Position numbers and translations under genes: made by a program
Notes under the pieces: model-generated
The model's input: only the letters and a program-made list of their open reading frames with translations
The model's database searches: none
What the model was told of the DNA's origin: nothing
Source: Lachnospiraceae bacterium NK3A20
Lineage (GTDB): Bacteria > Bacillota > Clostridia > Lachnospirales > Lachnospiraceae
Direction of reading: 5' to 3'
Assembly: GCA_900107575.1 (NCBI GenBank)
Contig: FNQX01000007.1
Coordinates: forward strand, 95,037-159,036
Length of the DNA: 64,000 nucleotides
Shown here: positions 17,853 to 26,886 of the stretch, piece by piece
How positions within the stretch are numbered: position 1 is the stretch's first letter
How the letters are laid out: each line of letters opens with the position of its first letter

Positions 17853-20189
17853 TCAAATGACGGTCTTCTCCTTCACACTCGCCTCGTGGCGCTTTTTGCG
17901 CTCTTCCTTGTCCTTTGCCGCCTTCTGCCTCTGATACTTCGCAGAGTCATCATGCGCCGGCTTAAACCTGTTGCGCAGAACGTACCAGAGTGCGCCGGTG
18001 ATGCAGACGGAGGAATAGGTGCCGCAGATGATACCGCTCATGATGGGCAGCGCGAACTCCCGAATCGAGGATACGCCGAAGATGAACAGCGTCGCTACCA
18101 TGAAGAACGTGGTGAGAGAAGTGAACAGGGATCTCGAAAGGGTATCCGTGATACTCCTGTTGACCAGTTCCTCAAGATTCTGATCTTTCCTGCGCACGCC
18201 CAGGTTCTCACGGATACGGTCGAAGATAACGATCGTCGCGTTGATCGAGTAGCCGACGATGGTCAGCATGCAGGCGATGAACGTGGAACCCACGGAGATA
18301 CGCAGCAGCGCGTAAACAGTAAGCGTCACCAGAACGTCGTGGCCGAGCGCCAGGATCGCGGAGGCGCCGAAGCGGATGTCCTTGAAACGGAACCAGATAT
18401 AAAGGAGCATCAAGATCAGAGCGACGATGACCGCCTTCACGGCATCCGCCTGCATCTCAGAGGAGATGGTCGAGCTGATGGTCTCTGCCTGGATATTGTC
18501 CTCGCCCACGTTAAACTTCTCGGAGAGGGAATCCGCGAGCTTTTCTCTCTCTTCCATCGCAAGGGTTCTGGTCTTGAAGATGACCTGCGTGCTGCCCGCC
18601 ACCTTCTGAACCTGGACATTGGCATCTCCCGTGACATCCTCGAAGAGCGGAACGATCTGATCGTTCAGATCATCCAGCGTGTAATCCTTGTTGAAGGTAA
18701 CGCTCGTGGAAGTACCGCCGACGAAATCCAGGCTGTAGTTCAGCGCGTGTTTCCCTCTTGCGTGGTTGACACCCATGGTCACGAAACCGATCAGGATGCA
18801 GCAGATGGAGATGGCGAAGAAGATCTCCTTCTTGCCGAGGAAATTGATCACCTTGTGCTGTTTGCCAACGCCGTACCACTTCTTATCCTTGAAGCCCAGG
18901 TTGTAGAAGCTCTTCATGAACCACTGGGTCACGAACAGGGCTGTGAACATGGACAGGATAATGCCGATGGCAAGGGTTTGCGCGAAGCCCTTGACCGTGC
19001 CGCTGCCCAGAGTACCAAGTACCGCCGCCGCGATCAGTGTTGTCACGTTGCCGTCGATGATGGCGGAGAGCGCCTTCCGGAAGCCGGACTCCATCGCCGC
19101 CTTCACGCTCTTGTTGTCGCGCAGCTCCTCGCGGATACGCGCGAAAATGATGACGTTGGCATCGACTGCCATACCGATGGACAGGAGGATACCTGCAATG
19201 CCGGGCAGGGTCAGCGTCACGTTGAAGCCAACGAGAATGAGAGACTCGAGTCCGATATATAACAGCAGTGCAAGGCTGGCTGCCACGCCGGGCAGGAAAT
19301 ATACGCCGCACATAAATACAATAACAAGGATGATGCCGATAATGCCTGCCTTCAGGGAAGTGTCAATGGCATCCTGACCGAGCTGGGCGCCGACGACGTT
19401 GGAGCGCAGCTCTTCAAGCTCAACGGAGAGGCCGCCGATACGGATCGTGGAAGCAAGGTTTCTCGCATCCTCAATCGTATTCTCGCCCGTGATGACCGCC
19501 TGTCCGTTGGTGATGGCTGCCTGCACGTTGGGAACGCTGATGAACTGGCCGTCGTAGTAGATGCCGATCGTCTCCTTTTTATCAAAGGCCCGGGTCGTGG
19601 CATCCGCGAACTTCTTGCGCCCTTCATCGGTGAACGTGAGGGATACGACGATCTGCGGGTTATTCATGCTGTCGTTCTGATAGCCGCCCTGCGCGTCGAC
19701 GACGTCCGTGCCCTCGAGAACGATGTCCCCGCTCTCTTTGAGCTCGTCGATCGTACGGTTTAATTTGTACTGATAGGTAGACGGATCGAGCTGATAATTG
19801 GCATTGCCCTCATCGTCCGTCTGGCGGATGAAATAAAGAGATCCGGGTCTTCCCAGCTCCTCCAGGATCGCGTTGGCATCCGTAACGCCGGGAATCTCGA
19901 TGTTGATTCGGTCACTTCCCTCGCGGTAAACCTGCGCCTCGGTCGAATACTGCTCGACTCTCTGCTGCAGCTTGTAGACCGTATCGTCCATGTCCTCATC
20001 GGAAGGCGCTTCGTCTCCGACCGCCTGATAGGTGATGCTGACACCGCCGGCGAGATCCAGTCCCAGTCTGACCTTCTGCAGGGAACCATCCAGATGTTTC
20101 CCGACGCCGAAAATCATGACATACCAGAGACTTGCGAGAACAGCCAGCAGGACGATCAGACCAATGACCGCGTTTCTCTTCTGTTTCAT
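17853..20189 (-). CDS. secDF: Fused protein translocase subunit SecDF
   Basis: Proton-driven accessory of the Sec translocon, pulling secreted proteins across the membrane. The 778-residue protein has a SecD half (about 1-440) with an N-terminal membrane helix, a large periplasmic-type domain and five helices including GIAGILLSIGMAVDANVIIF, then a SecF half (about 460-770) with six helices. The SecD-SecF fusion is known in Firmicutes. A -10 promoter lies at 20239-20244, and the gene diverges from the CNNM transporter. Confidence 0.96.
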   Translation of the reverse strand: MKQKRNAVIGLIVLLAVLASLWYVMIFGVGKHLDGSLQKVRLGLDLAGGVSITYQAVGDEAPSDEDMDDTVYKLQQRVEQYSTEAQVYREGSDRINIEIPGVTDANAILEELGRPGSLYFIRQTDDEGNANYQLDPSTYQYKLNRTIDELKESGDIVLEGTDVVDAQGGYQNDSMNNPQIVVSLTFTDEGRKKFADATTRAFDKKETIGIYYDGQFISVPNVQAAITNGQAVITGENTIEDARNLASTIRIGGLSVELEELRSNVVGAQLGQDAIDTSLKAGIIGIILVIVFMCGVYFLPGVAASLALLLYIGLESLILVGFNVTLTLPGIAGILLSIGMAVDANVIIFARIREELRDNKSVKAAMESGFRKALSAIIDGNVTTLIAAAVLGTLGSGTVKGFAQTLAIGIILSMFTALFVTQWFMKSFYNLGFKDKKWYGVGKQHKVINFLGKKEIFFAISICCILIGFVTMGVNHARGKHALNYSLDFVGGTSTSVTFNKDYTLDDLNDQIVPLFEDVTGDANVQVQKVAGSTQVIFKTRTLAMEEREKLADSLSEKFNVGEDNIQAETISSTISSEMQADAVKAVIVALILMLLYIWFRFKDIRFGASAILALGHDVLVTLTVYALLRISVGSTFIACMLTIVGYSINATIVIFDRIRENLGVRRKDQNLEELVNRSITDTLSRSLFTSLTTFFMVATLFIFGVSSIREFALPIMSGIICGTYSSVCITGALWYVLRNRFKPAHDDSAKYQRQKAAKDKEERKKRHEASVKEKTVI

Positions 20190-20238
20190 AACGACTTTCT
20201 CCTTACTCTTCGCAGATTTGTTCTGCCCGAACTGTGCA

Positions 20239-20266
20239 ATTATAACATGTTTCGTTTGCTAGTAAA
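20239..20266 (-). promoter_or_regulatory. Promoter for secDF
   Basis: On the minus strand a perfect TATAAT (20244-20239) is preceded by TGT, an extended -10. TTTACT (20266-20261) at 16 bases is a fair -35. The 5' leader would be about 45 bases. Confidence 0.65.
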
Positions 20267-20282
20267 ACCTCCGATTTTCCAC

Positions 20283-20288
20283 TATAAT
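20283..20288 (+). promoter_or_regulatory. -10 box for the CNNM transporter gene
   Basis: TATAAT on the plus strand, 35 bases upstream of the ATG at 20324. No good -35 is seen at 16-18 bases, so the promoter may be weak or activated. It forms a divergent pair with the secDF promoter. Confidence 0.5.
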
Positions 20289-20323
20289 TCACGGATAAGA
20301 TGTTTATTTAAGGAGCTCTTGCC

Positions 20324-21670
20324 ATGGATCGAACCGCTATCACAGAACTCGCCGCGCTCGTCGTCCTCATTCTCCTCTCCGCCTATTTCTCTTCGGCGGA
20401 GACCGCGCTGACGACGGTGAGCCGCATATCCCTGAAAACAAAAGCCGACGAGGGCAGTCATCGCGCCGCCCTGGTCCTTCGCATACTGGATGATGATACC
20501 CGCATGCTCTCCGCGATTCTGATCATGAACAATATCGTGAATCTCTCCGCGTCAGCGCTCGCGGCCTCTTTCGTCATTCACAATTTCGGAGAAAATCTCG
20601 TCTCCGTGGGCACGGCGATCCTGACCGTCCTCATCATCCTCTTCGGAGAGATCACGCCCAAGAACATCTCCAAGATCCGCGCGGAATCAATCTCCATGGC
20701 CGATGCGCCCGTCATTCTGGCGCTCATGGTGGTCCTGACCCCCGTCATCACCGTCATCAATTTCCTCTCCGGCGGCATTCTGCGCCTGTTCGGCGTTCGC
20801 AGGGATGAGCGCCACCTCCTCACCGAGAATGAGCTCAAGACCTACGTCGAGGTGGGCCACGAAGACGGTGCCATTGAAGGCAGGGAGAAGAAGATCATCT
20901 ACAACGTTTTCGATTTCGGCGATTCCGTTGCCAGAGACATCATGGTGCCCCGGATCGACATGGAATGTGTGTCGGCGAATGCCGACTATGAGCAGGTCAT
21001 GGCAGTCTTCCGCCGCGAGATGTTCACCAGACTCCCCGTCTACCAGCCGGACAATCCCGACGAGATCATCGGGCACCTCAATATCAAGGATTTCATCACG
21101 GTACAGGATGCGAAGAGGTTTCATCTGAAAAGCCTCCTTCACGAGTCCTACTACACCTACGAATACAAGAGAACCGCAGACCTTCTCAAAGAGATGCAGC
21201 AGCACAGCTTCGGCGTCGCTTTTGTGTTGGATGAGTTCGGCAATACCGTGGGGATGATCACCCTGGAGGACCTCGTCGAGGAAATCGTCGGTGAGATCCG
21301 CGACGAGTATGATGAGGATGAGAAACAACAGGTCAGGAAATACGATGACAAAACCTATCTGGTCGACGGCTCCATGAAGCTGCTCGACGTGAACGACCAG
21401 CTGGGCACGGAATTCGATTCAGAGGACTACGACTCGATCGGCGGCCTCATCATCGAGAAGCTGGAGCGCCTGCCAAGAAACGGTGAATCCATCACACTGG
21501 ATGACGGCACACGGCTGGAAGCCAAGGGGATTCGCAGAAACCGCATCGTCAAGGTTCTGATCCGCCTTCGGGAGGTTCCTGCACCTACCGATGAACTGGA
21601 TTCTCCGGCGCAGGATGCGACAGCTGCTCCGGGCAAAGAGACCGATGGCGCGCCTTCCGATGCGAAATAA
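20324..21670 (+). CDS. CNNM/CorC-family transporter (hemolysin C-like, DUF21-CBS)
   Basis: Membrane protein of the family linked to Mg2+ or Co2+ efflux. An N-terminal DUF21 domain with about four membrane helices (1-190) is followed by two CBS domains (about 200-330, including VPRIDMECVS and VLDEFGNTVGMITLEDLVEEIVGEI) and a CorC_HlyC transporter-associated domain (about 345-425). The last 25 residues are Ala/Pro/Asp-rich. AAGGAG lies 8 bases before the ATG. It is cotranscribed with the Sfp-type gene 18 bases downstream. Ion specificity cannot be read from the sequence. Confidence 0.9.
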   Translation: MDRTAITELAALVVLILLSAYFSSAETALTTVSRISLKTKADEGSHRAALVLRILDDDTRMLSAILIMNNIVNLSASALAASFVIHNFGENLVSVGTAILTVLIILFGEITPKNISKIRAESISMADAPVILALMVVLTPVITVINFLSGGILRLFGVRRDERHLLTENELKTYVEVGHEDGAIEGREKKIIYNVFDFGDSVARDIMVPRIDMECVSANADYEQVMAVFRREMFTRLPVYQPDNPDEIIGHLNIKDFITVQDAKRFHLKSLLHESYYTYEYKRTADLLKEMQQHSFGVAFVLDEFGNTVGMITLEDLVEEIVGEIRDEYDEDEKQQVRKYDDKTYLVDGSMKLLDVNDQLGTEFDSEDYDSIGGLIIEKLERLPRNGESITLDDGTRLEAKGIRRNRIVKVLIRLREVPAPTDELDSPAQDATAAPGKETDGAPSDAK

Positions 21671-21688
21671 AAAGAAAGCCAAGTCAGA

Positions 21689-22348
21689 ATGATCACAACT
21701 CTCACCACAACAAACGCCAAAATTTATATACAGAAACTGGAGCTGTCTTCTCTCCCGCCGCGGGAGCAGCGCGCTATGATCCGCGAGCAGCAAAAAGTGC
21801 TTCTCTCCCTCTCTCTGGGTCAGACAGACGACCTTCCACCGATTGCCAGGGCAGAACACGGCAAGCCCTATTTCCCAAGCCTTCCCGATTTCCACTACAA
21901 CTTCACCGACTCCGGCGACTATCTGGCCCTCGCCACAGCCTCTGGCGATGTCGGTATCGACCTGCAGAAAATCGTAAAGACAAGGTACGACATAGAAAAG
22001 CTTGCGCACCGCTATTACACAGGGGAAGAGGCTTCGTACCTCTCCTCTCTCTCGGATGCCGCGGCCCGCGAACGGGCCTTCTTCCGCCTCTGGGCCATCA
22101 AGGAAGCCTATCTGAAATTTCTCGGCATCGGTCTTGCCGGAGGCATGAACGGGTACACCATCGTCCCGACATCAAAAACCGCCGGAGAGATTCTCCCCGG
22201 CGGTTCATCCATGGATGCCGTAAAGTATGCGGTTCCAGACAGCATTGCGGCAGGCTTTCTCCCTGCCCGATACGAGTTCCTAACGTCGCCCGACGAGAAC
22301 TATCTTCTCGCGGTTGTTACAGGCGATAATCCAAATCCCAATAATTGA
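21689..22348 (+). CDS. 4'-phosphopantetheinyl transferase, Sfp/AcpT superfamily
   Basis: Transfers phosphopantetheine from CoA to a carrier-protein serine. Family marks are SGDYLALATASGDVGIDLQ (Asp91) and WAIKEAYLKFLG (Lys138, Glu139). The Mg2+ ligand that is Glu in the Sfp GIDIE motif is Gln93 here. At 219 residues it has the single-chain Sfp architecture rather than the AcpS trimer type. No carrier protein, NRPS or PKS gene is near, so its target may be the fatty-acid acyl carrier protein. Only a weak ribosome site precedes the ATG; translation may depend on the upstream gene. Confidence 0.82.
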   Translation: MITTLTTTNAKIYIQKLELSSLPPREQRAMIREQQKVLLSLSLGQTDDLPPIARAEHGKPYFPSLPDFHYNFTDSGDYLALATASGDVGIDLQKIVKTRYDIEKLAHRYYTGEEASYLSSLSDAAARERAFFRLWAIKEAYLKFLGIGLAGGMNGYTIVPTSKTAGEILPGGSSMDAVKYAVPDSIAAGFLPARYEFLTSPDENYLLAVVTGDNPNPNN

Positions 22349-22361
22349 TATGCCACAACAT

Positions 22362-22408
22362 AAGGCCGGAATACATTCGTATCAATCATACGAGTGCGTT
22401 CCGGCCTT
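22362..22408. terminator. Bidirectional terminator between the Sfp-type gene and aspS
   Basis: Ten-base arms 22362-22371 and 22399-22408 pair perfectly, with inner pairing TTCGTAT/ATACGA. On the plus strand a T-rich tract follows. It separates the two convergent genes. Confidence 0.8.
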
Positions 22409-22426
22409 GCAATCTATTTTATTTCT

Positions 22427-24250
22427 TTATTCCACGCTGTCGGCCGCGACCTCTTCCCCGGTCGCCGTTGTCTTGATGTGCAGCTCATCCAGCTGCTGCT
22501 GCGTTACCTCGGAAGGTGCGTTCATGAGGAGATCCTGCGCGTTCTTGTTCATTGGGAACGGGATGACCTCACGGATGGAATCCTCCGCGGAGAGCAGCAT
22601 GACCATACGGTCAATGCCGGGCGCGATGCCTGCGTGCGGCGGTGCGCCGTAACTGAACGCGTTGTACATCGCGGGGAATCTCTTCTTCACATCCTCTTCG
22701 CCCAGTCTTACGAGCTCAAAAGCCTTGACCATAATCTCGGGATCGTGATTCCTGACCGCGCCGGAGGAGAGCTCAATGCCATTGCAGACAAGATCGTACT
22801 GATCCGCCATGATCGTCAGCGGATCAATCTCTCCGTTGTGCGCCTTCTCCAGTATTTCCGCGCCGCCCTTGGGCATGGAGAAGGGATTGTGGCAGAATTC
22901 GAGCTCGCCGGATTCCTCCCCGATCTCGTACATCGGGAAATCCGTAATCCAGCAGAACGCGTACTGCTCTTTGTCTATATGACCGGGAACGACAGCGCCC
23001 AGAGTCTTGATGAGAATGCCGGCGGTCTTCTGTGCCTGAGATAGTTTACCCGAGGCAACACCCACGAAATCGCCGGGCTTGAGTCCCAGTTCCTCGACGA
23101 CCTTCTCCTTTACCGGAGCAACAAATTTCGAGATGCCGCCGACCAGTTCCCCGTTCTCGTCGATGCGGAACCAGTACGGCTTCGCGCCGGCCTGTACTTC
23201 CACGTCTGCGAGCGTCTTGTCGATGAATTTGCGGGTTCCCTCGAAACCGGATACCACGACCGCCTTGATGGCAACGCCGGTGTCGCTTCCGTCCTCCGCC
23301 TTCGTGGCAAAGGGACCAAAGCCCGTATCGGCGAGGATTCCTGTGACATCCTGTGCCGTAAGGTCAATGCGAAGGTCCGGCTTGTCGGAGCCGTATTTCT
23401 CCATCGCTTCCCTGTAGGGGATGCGCATAAACGGCGCGCCGGACGCCCTGTTGTAGGTGCCGAATTTCGCGAAAACAGGAGGCAGAACATCCTCTAATAC
23501 TTCGAAGACGTCCTCTTGTGTGGCAAACGCCATCTCCATATCCAGCTGATAGAACTCTCCCGGGGATCTGTCCCCGCGCGCATCCTCGTCACGGAAGCAG
23601 GGTGCGATCTGGAAATAACGATCGAACCCGGAAGTCATGAGGAGCTGTTTGAACTGCTGCGGTGCCTGCGGCAGCGCATAGAACTTGCCCGGATGTTTCC
23701 TCGAAGGCACGAGATAGTCCCTTGCACCCTCCGGGGAAGAAGCTGTGAGGATCGGTGTGGTGATCTCGAGAAAGCCGTGCTCCTGCATCGCCCGTCGGAG
23801 CGCGGATACGACGTTGCTGCGAAGGACGATATTCTTCTTTACCTCGGGATTTCTGAGGTCGAGGTATCTGTATTTCAGGCGGACTGCCTCATCGGCCTCT
23901 CTCGAGTGATTGACCTCGAAGGGAAGGCTTGGATGGCTGCACTTGCCGAGGACTTCGACGCTCTCCGGCACGACCTCAATCTCACCGGTTGCCTGCTTCG
24001 GGTTTTTGGAGGAACGCTCCCTGACCGTACCGGTGACGGAAATCGTGGATTCCTTCGTGATGTCACGGAACGCTTTCATCATCTCTTCGTTGTCTACGAC
24101 AATCTGTGTGGTGCCGTAGAAGTCGCGGAGAACGACAAAAGCAAGGTTCGCGGATACGACTCTCTGATTCTCGAGCCAGCCGGATAACTGTACCTTTTTC
24201 CCGGCGTCCGAGAGCCTGAGCTCTCCGCAGGTATGTGTGCGATGCTGCAT
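22427..24250 (-). CDS. aspS: Aspartyl-tRNA synthetase
   Basis: Class IIb synthetase of bacterial type: N-terminal OB anticodon-binding domain, catalytic core with motif 2 (FRDEDARGDRSPGEF) and motif 3 (APGIDRMVML), and an inserted GAD domain at about 300-420. Length 607 residues is typical. I cannot tell from sequence alone whether it also charges tRNA-Asn. An AAGGAG site lies just upstream of the start at 24250. It follows hisS by 79 bases, a common pairing in Firmicutes; no T-box leader is visible. Confidence 0.96.
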   Translation of the reverse strand: MQHRTHTCGELRLSDAGKKVQLSGWLENQRVVSANLAFVVLRDFYGTTQIVVDNEEMMKAFRDITKESTISVTGTVRERSSKNPKQATGEIEVVPESVEVLGKCSHPSLPFEVNHSREADEAVRLKYRYLDLRNPEVKKNIVLRSNVVSALRRAMQEHGFLEITTPILTASSPEGARDYLVPSRKHPGKFYALPQAPQQFKQLLMTSGFDRYFQIAPCFRDEDARGDRSPGEFYQLDMEMAFATQEDVFEVLEDVLPPVFAKFGTYNRASGAPFMRIPYREAMEKYGSDKPDLRIDLTAQDVTGILADTGFGPFATKAEDGSDTGVAIKAVVVSGFEGTRKFIDKTLADVEVQAGAKPYWFRIDENGELVGGISKFVAPVKEKVVEELGLKPGDFVGVASGKLSQAQKTAGILIKTLGAVVPGHIDKEQYAFCWITDFPMYEIGEESGELEFCHNPFSMPKGGAEILEKAHNGEIDPLTIMADQYDLVCNGIELSSGAVRNHDPEIMVKAFELVRLGEEDVKKRFPAMYNAFSYGAPPHAGIAPGIDRMVMLLSAEDSIREVIPFPMNKNAQDLLMNAPSEVTQQQLDELHIKTTATGEEVAADSVE

Positions 24251-24329
24251 AGAATTGCTCCTTTATAATGCGTCCTGTTCCTGAAAACAAAAGACAGGGC
24301 AAACTGACTGTGTTGGCAATGGGCTCTTC

Positions 24330-25604
24330 TTACCGCCCGATCGGATTCTGGTAGAATTCGCGGATATCCTCATACCCTTCGGCGATGAGCTGCTCCTTCT
24401 GGTGTTTCTTATTCTTGATCATCTGCTCCACCAGAATGGTTGCGCCCGCAGAGCGAAGCGCCATGGCTTCATTGAGCGCCGCGGCTGTCTTGCCGGCATC
24501 GAGTGTCTTCTCCAGAAGAAAGGCCGTCTTGTTGCCGGCGCCCGGCACCTGCTCGTCCGCGTCCAGCATGATCGTGATAATGCGCTCGAAGCCGATGGAA
24601 AAGCCAACGGCAGGCGTATCCTGACCGGTAAAGCGGCCGACCATCTTATCGTATCTGCCACCACCGCCGACCGAGCCCGCAAAGCCTTCCGCACGAATCT
24701 CGAAAATCGGCCCGGTATAATAGCCCATGCCGCGGACGAGTGTCGGATCGAACTCGACATTCACGTTGACGGACTCCACCTCGGACACCGCGTCGACAAT
24801 GCCCGCAAGGTTCTCGGTGATCGAGGTCGGCATGACTCCACTCAGCGTGTCACCAAGGCTGCGGATATCGGAGCTCTGCGTGCCAATGCCAGTCAGGAGC
24901 GCCTGATATTTATCAATGACTGGCTCTGCATAGCCCAGTTCCAGAAGCTCTGCCTTGACGCCGTCGTTTCCGATCTTGTCTGCCTTATCGAGGCTGATGC
25001 ATACCTTCTCGAAATCCTCCGCGGGGAAGCCTGCATAGGCCTGCATGCCACGCAGGATCTCCCTGTCGTTGATCACGATCTTGAAGTTGTATTTCTCTCC
25101 GAAACCGATGCGGTTGAGGAGCGTAGAGATCGCGAGGATCAGCTCGATCTCCGCAAGGTTCGATCCGTCGCCGAAAACATCAATATCGCACTGCACGAAC
25201 TCACGGAAGCGCCCCTTCTGCGGACGGTCCGCACGGAATACCGGCCCAATCTGCAACGCCTTGAAGGGAGTGGGAAGCTGCGCCTGATTCTGGGAATAGA
25301 ACCGGGACAGCGGCAGGGTCAGATCATAGCGAAGTCCGGAATCGCAGAACTCGTCAGGATTCCCGGAAGCGATCGCACGCTCCAGCTCTCCGCCTCTTTT
25401 CATCACCTTGAAGATGAGCTTCTCGTTGTCTCCGCCCTGTTTGCTCTGCAGGTTTTCAATGTGCTCGACAACGGGTGTCTCGATCTCGGTGAAGCCGAAC
25501 TCCTTGTAGGTTCTGCGGATTTCAGAGAGAACGTACTGTCGCAGTTCCATCTCGCGGGGCAGAATATCCTTCATGCCTCTGACAGGTTTTTTCGTAAGTG
25601 CCAT
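24330..25604 (-). CDS. hisS: Histidyl-tRNA synthetase
   Basis: Class IIa synthetase: motif 1 region near residue 60, motif 2 with FRADRPQKGRFREF, the histidine-specific block LVRGMGYYTGPIFEI and motif 3 VGFSIGFERI, then the anticodon-binding domain (about 330-424). The ATG at 25604 has a GAGGTGA ribosome site; a GTG two codons earlier is possible. The 207-base leader upstream shows no T-box sequence and instead holds the diverged copy C of the structured repeat. Confidence 0.95.
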   Translation of the reverse strand: MALTKKPVRGMKDILPREMELRQYVLSEIRRTYKEFGFTEIETPVVEHIENLQSKQGGDNEKLIFKVMKRGGELERAIASGNPDEFCDSGLRYDLTLPLSRFYSQNQAQLPTPFKALQIGPVFRADRPQKGRFREFVQCDIDVFGDGSNLAEIELILAISTLLNRIGFGEKYNFKIVINDREILRGMQAYAGFPAEDFEKVCISLDKADKIGNDGVKAELLELGYAEPVIDKYQALLTGIGTQSSDIRSLGDTLSGVMPTSITENLAGIVDAVSEVESVNVNVEFDPTLVRGMGYYTGPIFEIRAEGFAGSVGGGGRYDKMVGRFTGQDTPAVGFSIGFERIITIMLDADEQVPGAGNKTAFLLEKTLDAGKTAAALNEAMALRSAGATILVEQMIKNKKHQKEQLIAEGYEDIREFYQNPIGR

Positions 25605-25650
25605 GGTCACCTCATCATTTTATATCTATATTATCTAATCAGGACCAATC

Positions 25651-25697
25651 TCGAAAATCTTCGATTTGTCGAAAGCCGAAGGCAAATTTCTCGCTAA
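25651..25697 (-). repeat. Structured intergenic repeat, diverged partial copy C
   Basis: Shares the H1 part of copies A and B: GAAAATC, a short loop, GATT, then GAAGGC-AATTTCTC, the last matching copy B with few changes. H2 and H3 are not recognisable; a different GCGC hairpin follows near 25727-25742. It lies between hypE and hisS, in the same orientation to the genes as A and B. Confidence 0.45.
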
Positions 25698-25811
25698 TTT
25701 TGCTAATTTCGATTGAAGTCCGTTCCGACGCGCCACGCGCGTTGATCTCTGGTCAGCCCTACTAGAATACAATGAAACGCCGCCGGATTCAATAAAGACC
25801 GGGCAGAAATC

Positions 25812-26885
25812 TCAGCAGATGCGCGGCAGTCCCTCTCCATACAGAGGGCCGAGTACCCGCTCACCGCCGATCCACGTGCGAAGGATCAGAGCACCGCGGC
25901 TTACTCCCTGCTCATCTTCATGCGCTGCATCTGGCGGTGCACTGGCTTCCCGTTCCAAAGGATCGCTCACCTCTCCGATGATCGCCGCGGCCTCGCCGTA
26001 CGGGCTGTTCCGTATGAGTTCCAGTGCCAGCTCCGCATCTTCTCCCGCGACGATGGCAACCAGCTTCCCCTCGTTCCCCATGTAGAGAGGATCAAGGCCC
26101 AGGATCCCCGCAAAGCTCTGCACTGCGGCACTTACGGGAATCGCGTCTTCCTCCAGGGTGATGACCCTGGAGGATGCCATTGCGAACTCATGGAGTACGG
26201 TCGCAAGGCCGCCCCTTGTGACATCCCGCAGCTCGTGCACCCGGATTCCGGAATTCATGAGCGCATTCACCATACCGCAGAGAGGCGCGTTGTCAGAGAC
26301 GATGTCGTTGTTGATCTGCATCCTCCTGCCGAGAATCGCCGCGTGGTGATCTCCCATGCAGCCGGAGACGATGACCTTATCGCCCGCCCGGATGCTGGAT
26401 GAGAGGAGCCTCGGGCTATCCTTCCGAAGGAACCCGATTCCTGTTGTGTTGATGAGAATGCCGCCGTCCGGCCCCGAATGGTTCTCCACAACCTTGGTAT
26501 CCCCCGCAACAACAAGGAGGCCGGCCTCTCTGGCCGTATCCGCAACGGAGGCTACAATCTTCTCCAGATCCGCAATCGGCAGGCCTTCTTCCAGAATGAC
26601 ACCCAGCGTGATAAAACGTGGGATCGCCCCCGACATCAGAATATCGTTGACCGTCCCGCAGACGGCCAGCCTTCCGATATTCCCTCCCGGATAAAAATAA
26701 GGCGTCACGACGAAACTGTCTGTCGTGACCGCGAGCTCTTTGCTGCCTTCCGGATTTCCCGGAACGATGGTGGAATCCTCCATCTGATCCAGATAGGGGT
26801 TGTTCAGATATTTCGCGAAGATATCGCGGATCAGCCGGGAGGTCTCCTCCCCGCCCGATCCGTGTGCCATGGTAATCTTATCCAT
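25812..26885 (-). CDS. hypE: Hydrogenase maturation protein HypE
   Basis: Dehydrates the carbamoyl group received from HypF on its C-terminal cysteine to make the cyanide ligands of the [NiFe] centre. The protein opens MDKITMAHGSGGEETSRL, has the PurM-like ATP-binding fold, and ends in the required PRIC with Cys357 as last residue. A short Glu/Ala/Pro-rich insertion (about 305-325) precedes the tail. The start at 26885 is one base after the hypD stop; an in-frame extension inside hypD is rejected. No hypF is in the window. Confidence 0.96.
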   Translation of the reverse strand: MDKITMAHGSGGEETSRLIRDIFAKYLNNPYLDQMEDSTIVPGNPEGSKELAVTTDSFVVTPYFYPGGNIGRLAVCGTVNDILMSGAIPRFITLGVILEEGLPIADLEKIVASVADTAREAGLLVVAGDTKVVENHSGPDGGILINTTGIGFLRKDSPRLLSSSIRAGDKVIVSGCMGDHHAAILGRRMQINNDIVSDNAPLCGMVNALMNSGIRVHELRDVTRGGLATVLHEFAMASSRVITLEEDAIPVSAAVQSFAGILGLDPLYMGNEGKLVAIVAGEDAELALELIRNSPYGEAAAIIGEVSDPLEREASAPPDAAHEDEQGVSRGALILRTWIGGERVLGPLYGEGLPRIC

Positions 26886-26886
26886 A

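Noticed and set aside
17847..19262. Plus-strand open frame of 471 codons inside secDF
   Set aside because: Composition artefact of the reverse complement of a membrane protein; no domain.
24251..24329. Separate promoter for aspS (TTGTTT, 17 bases, TATAAA)
   Set aside because: The -10 would overlap the ribosome site and leave no room for a leader; cotranscription with hisS is likelier.
24402..25697. Plus-strand open frame of 431 codons across hisS
   Set aside because: Mirrors hisS codons; no independent support.
25605..25811. T-box leader for hisS
   Set aside because: The conserved T-box bulge sequence is absent on the minus strand; the gap holds repeat copy C instead.
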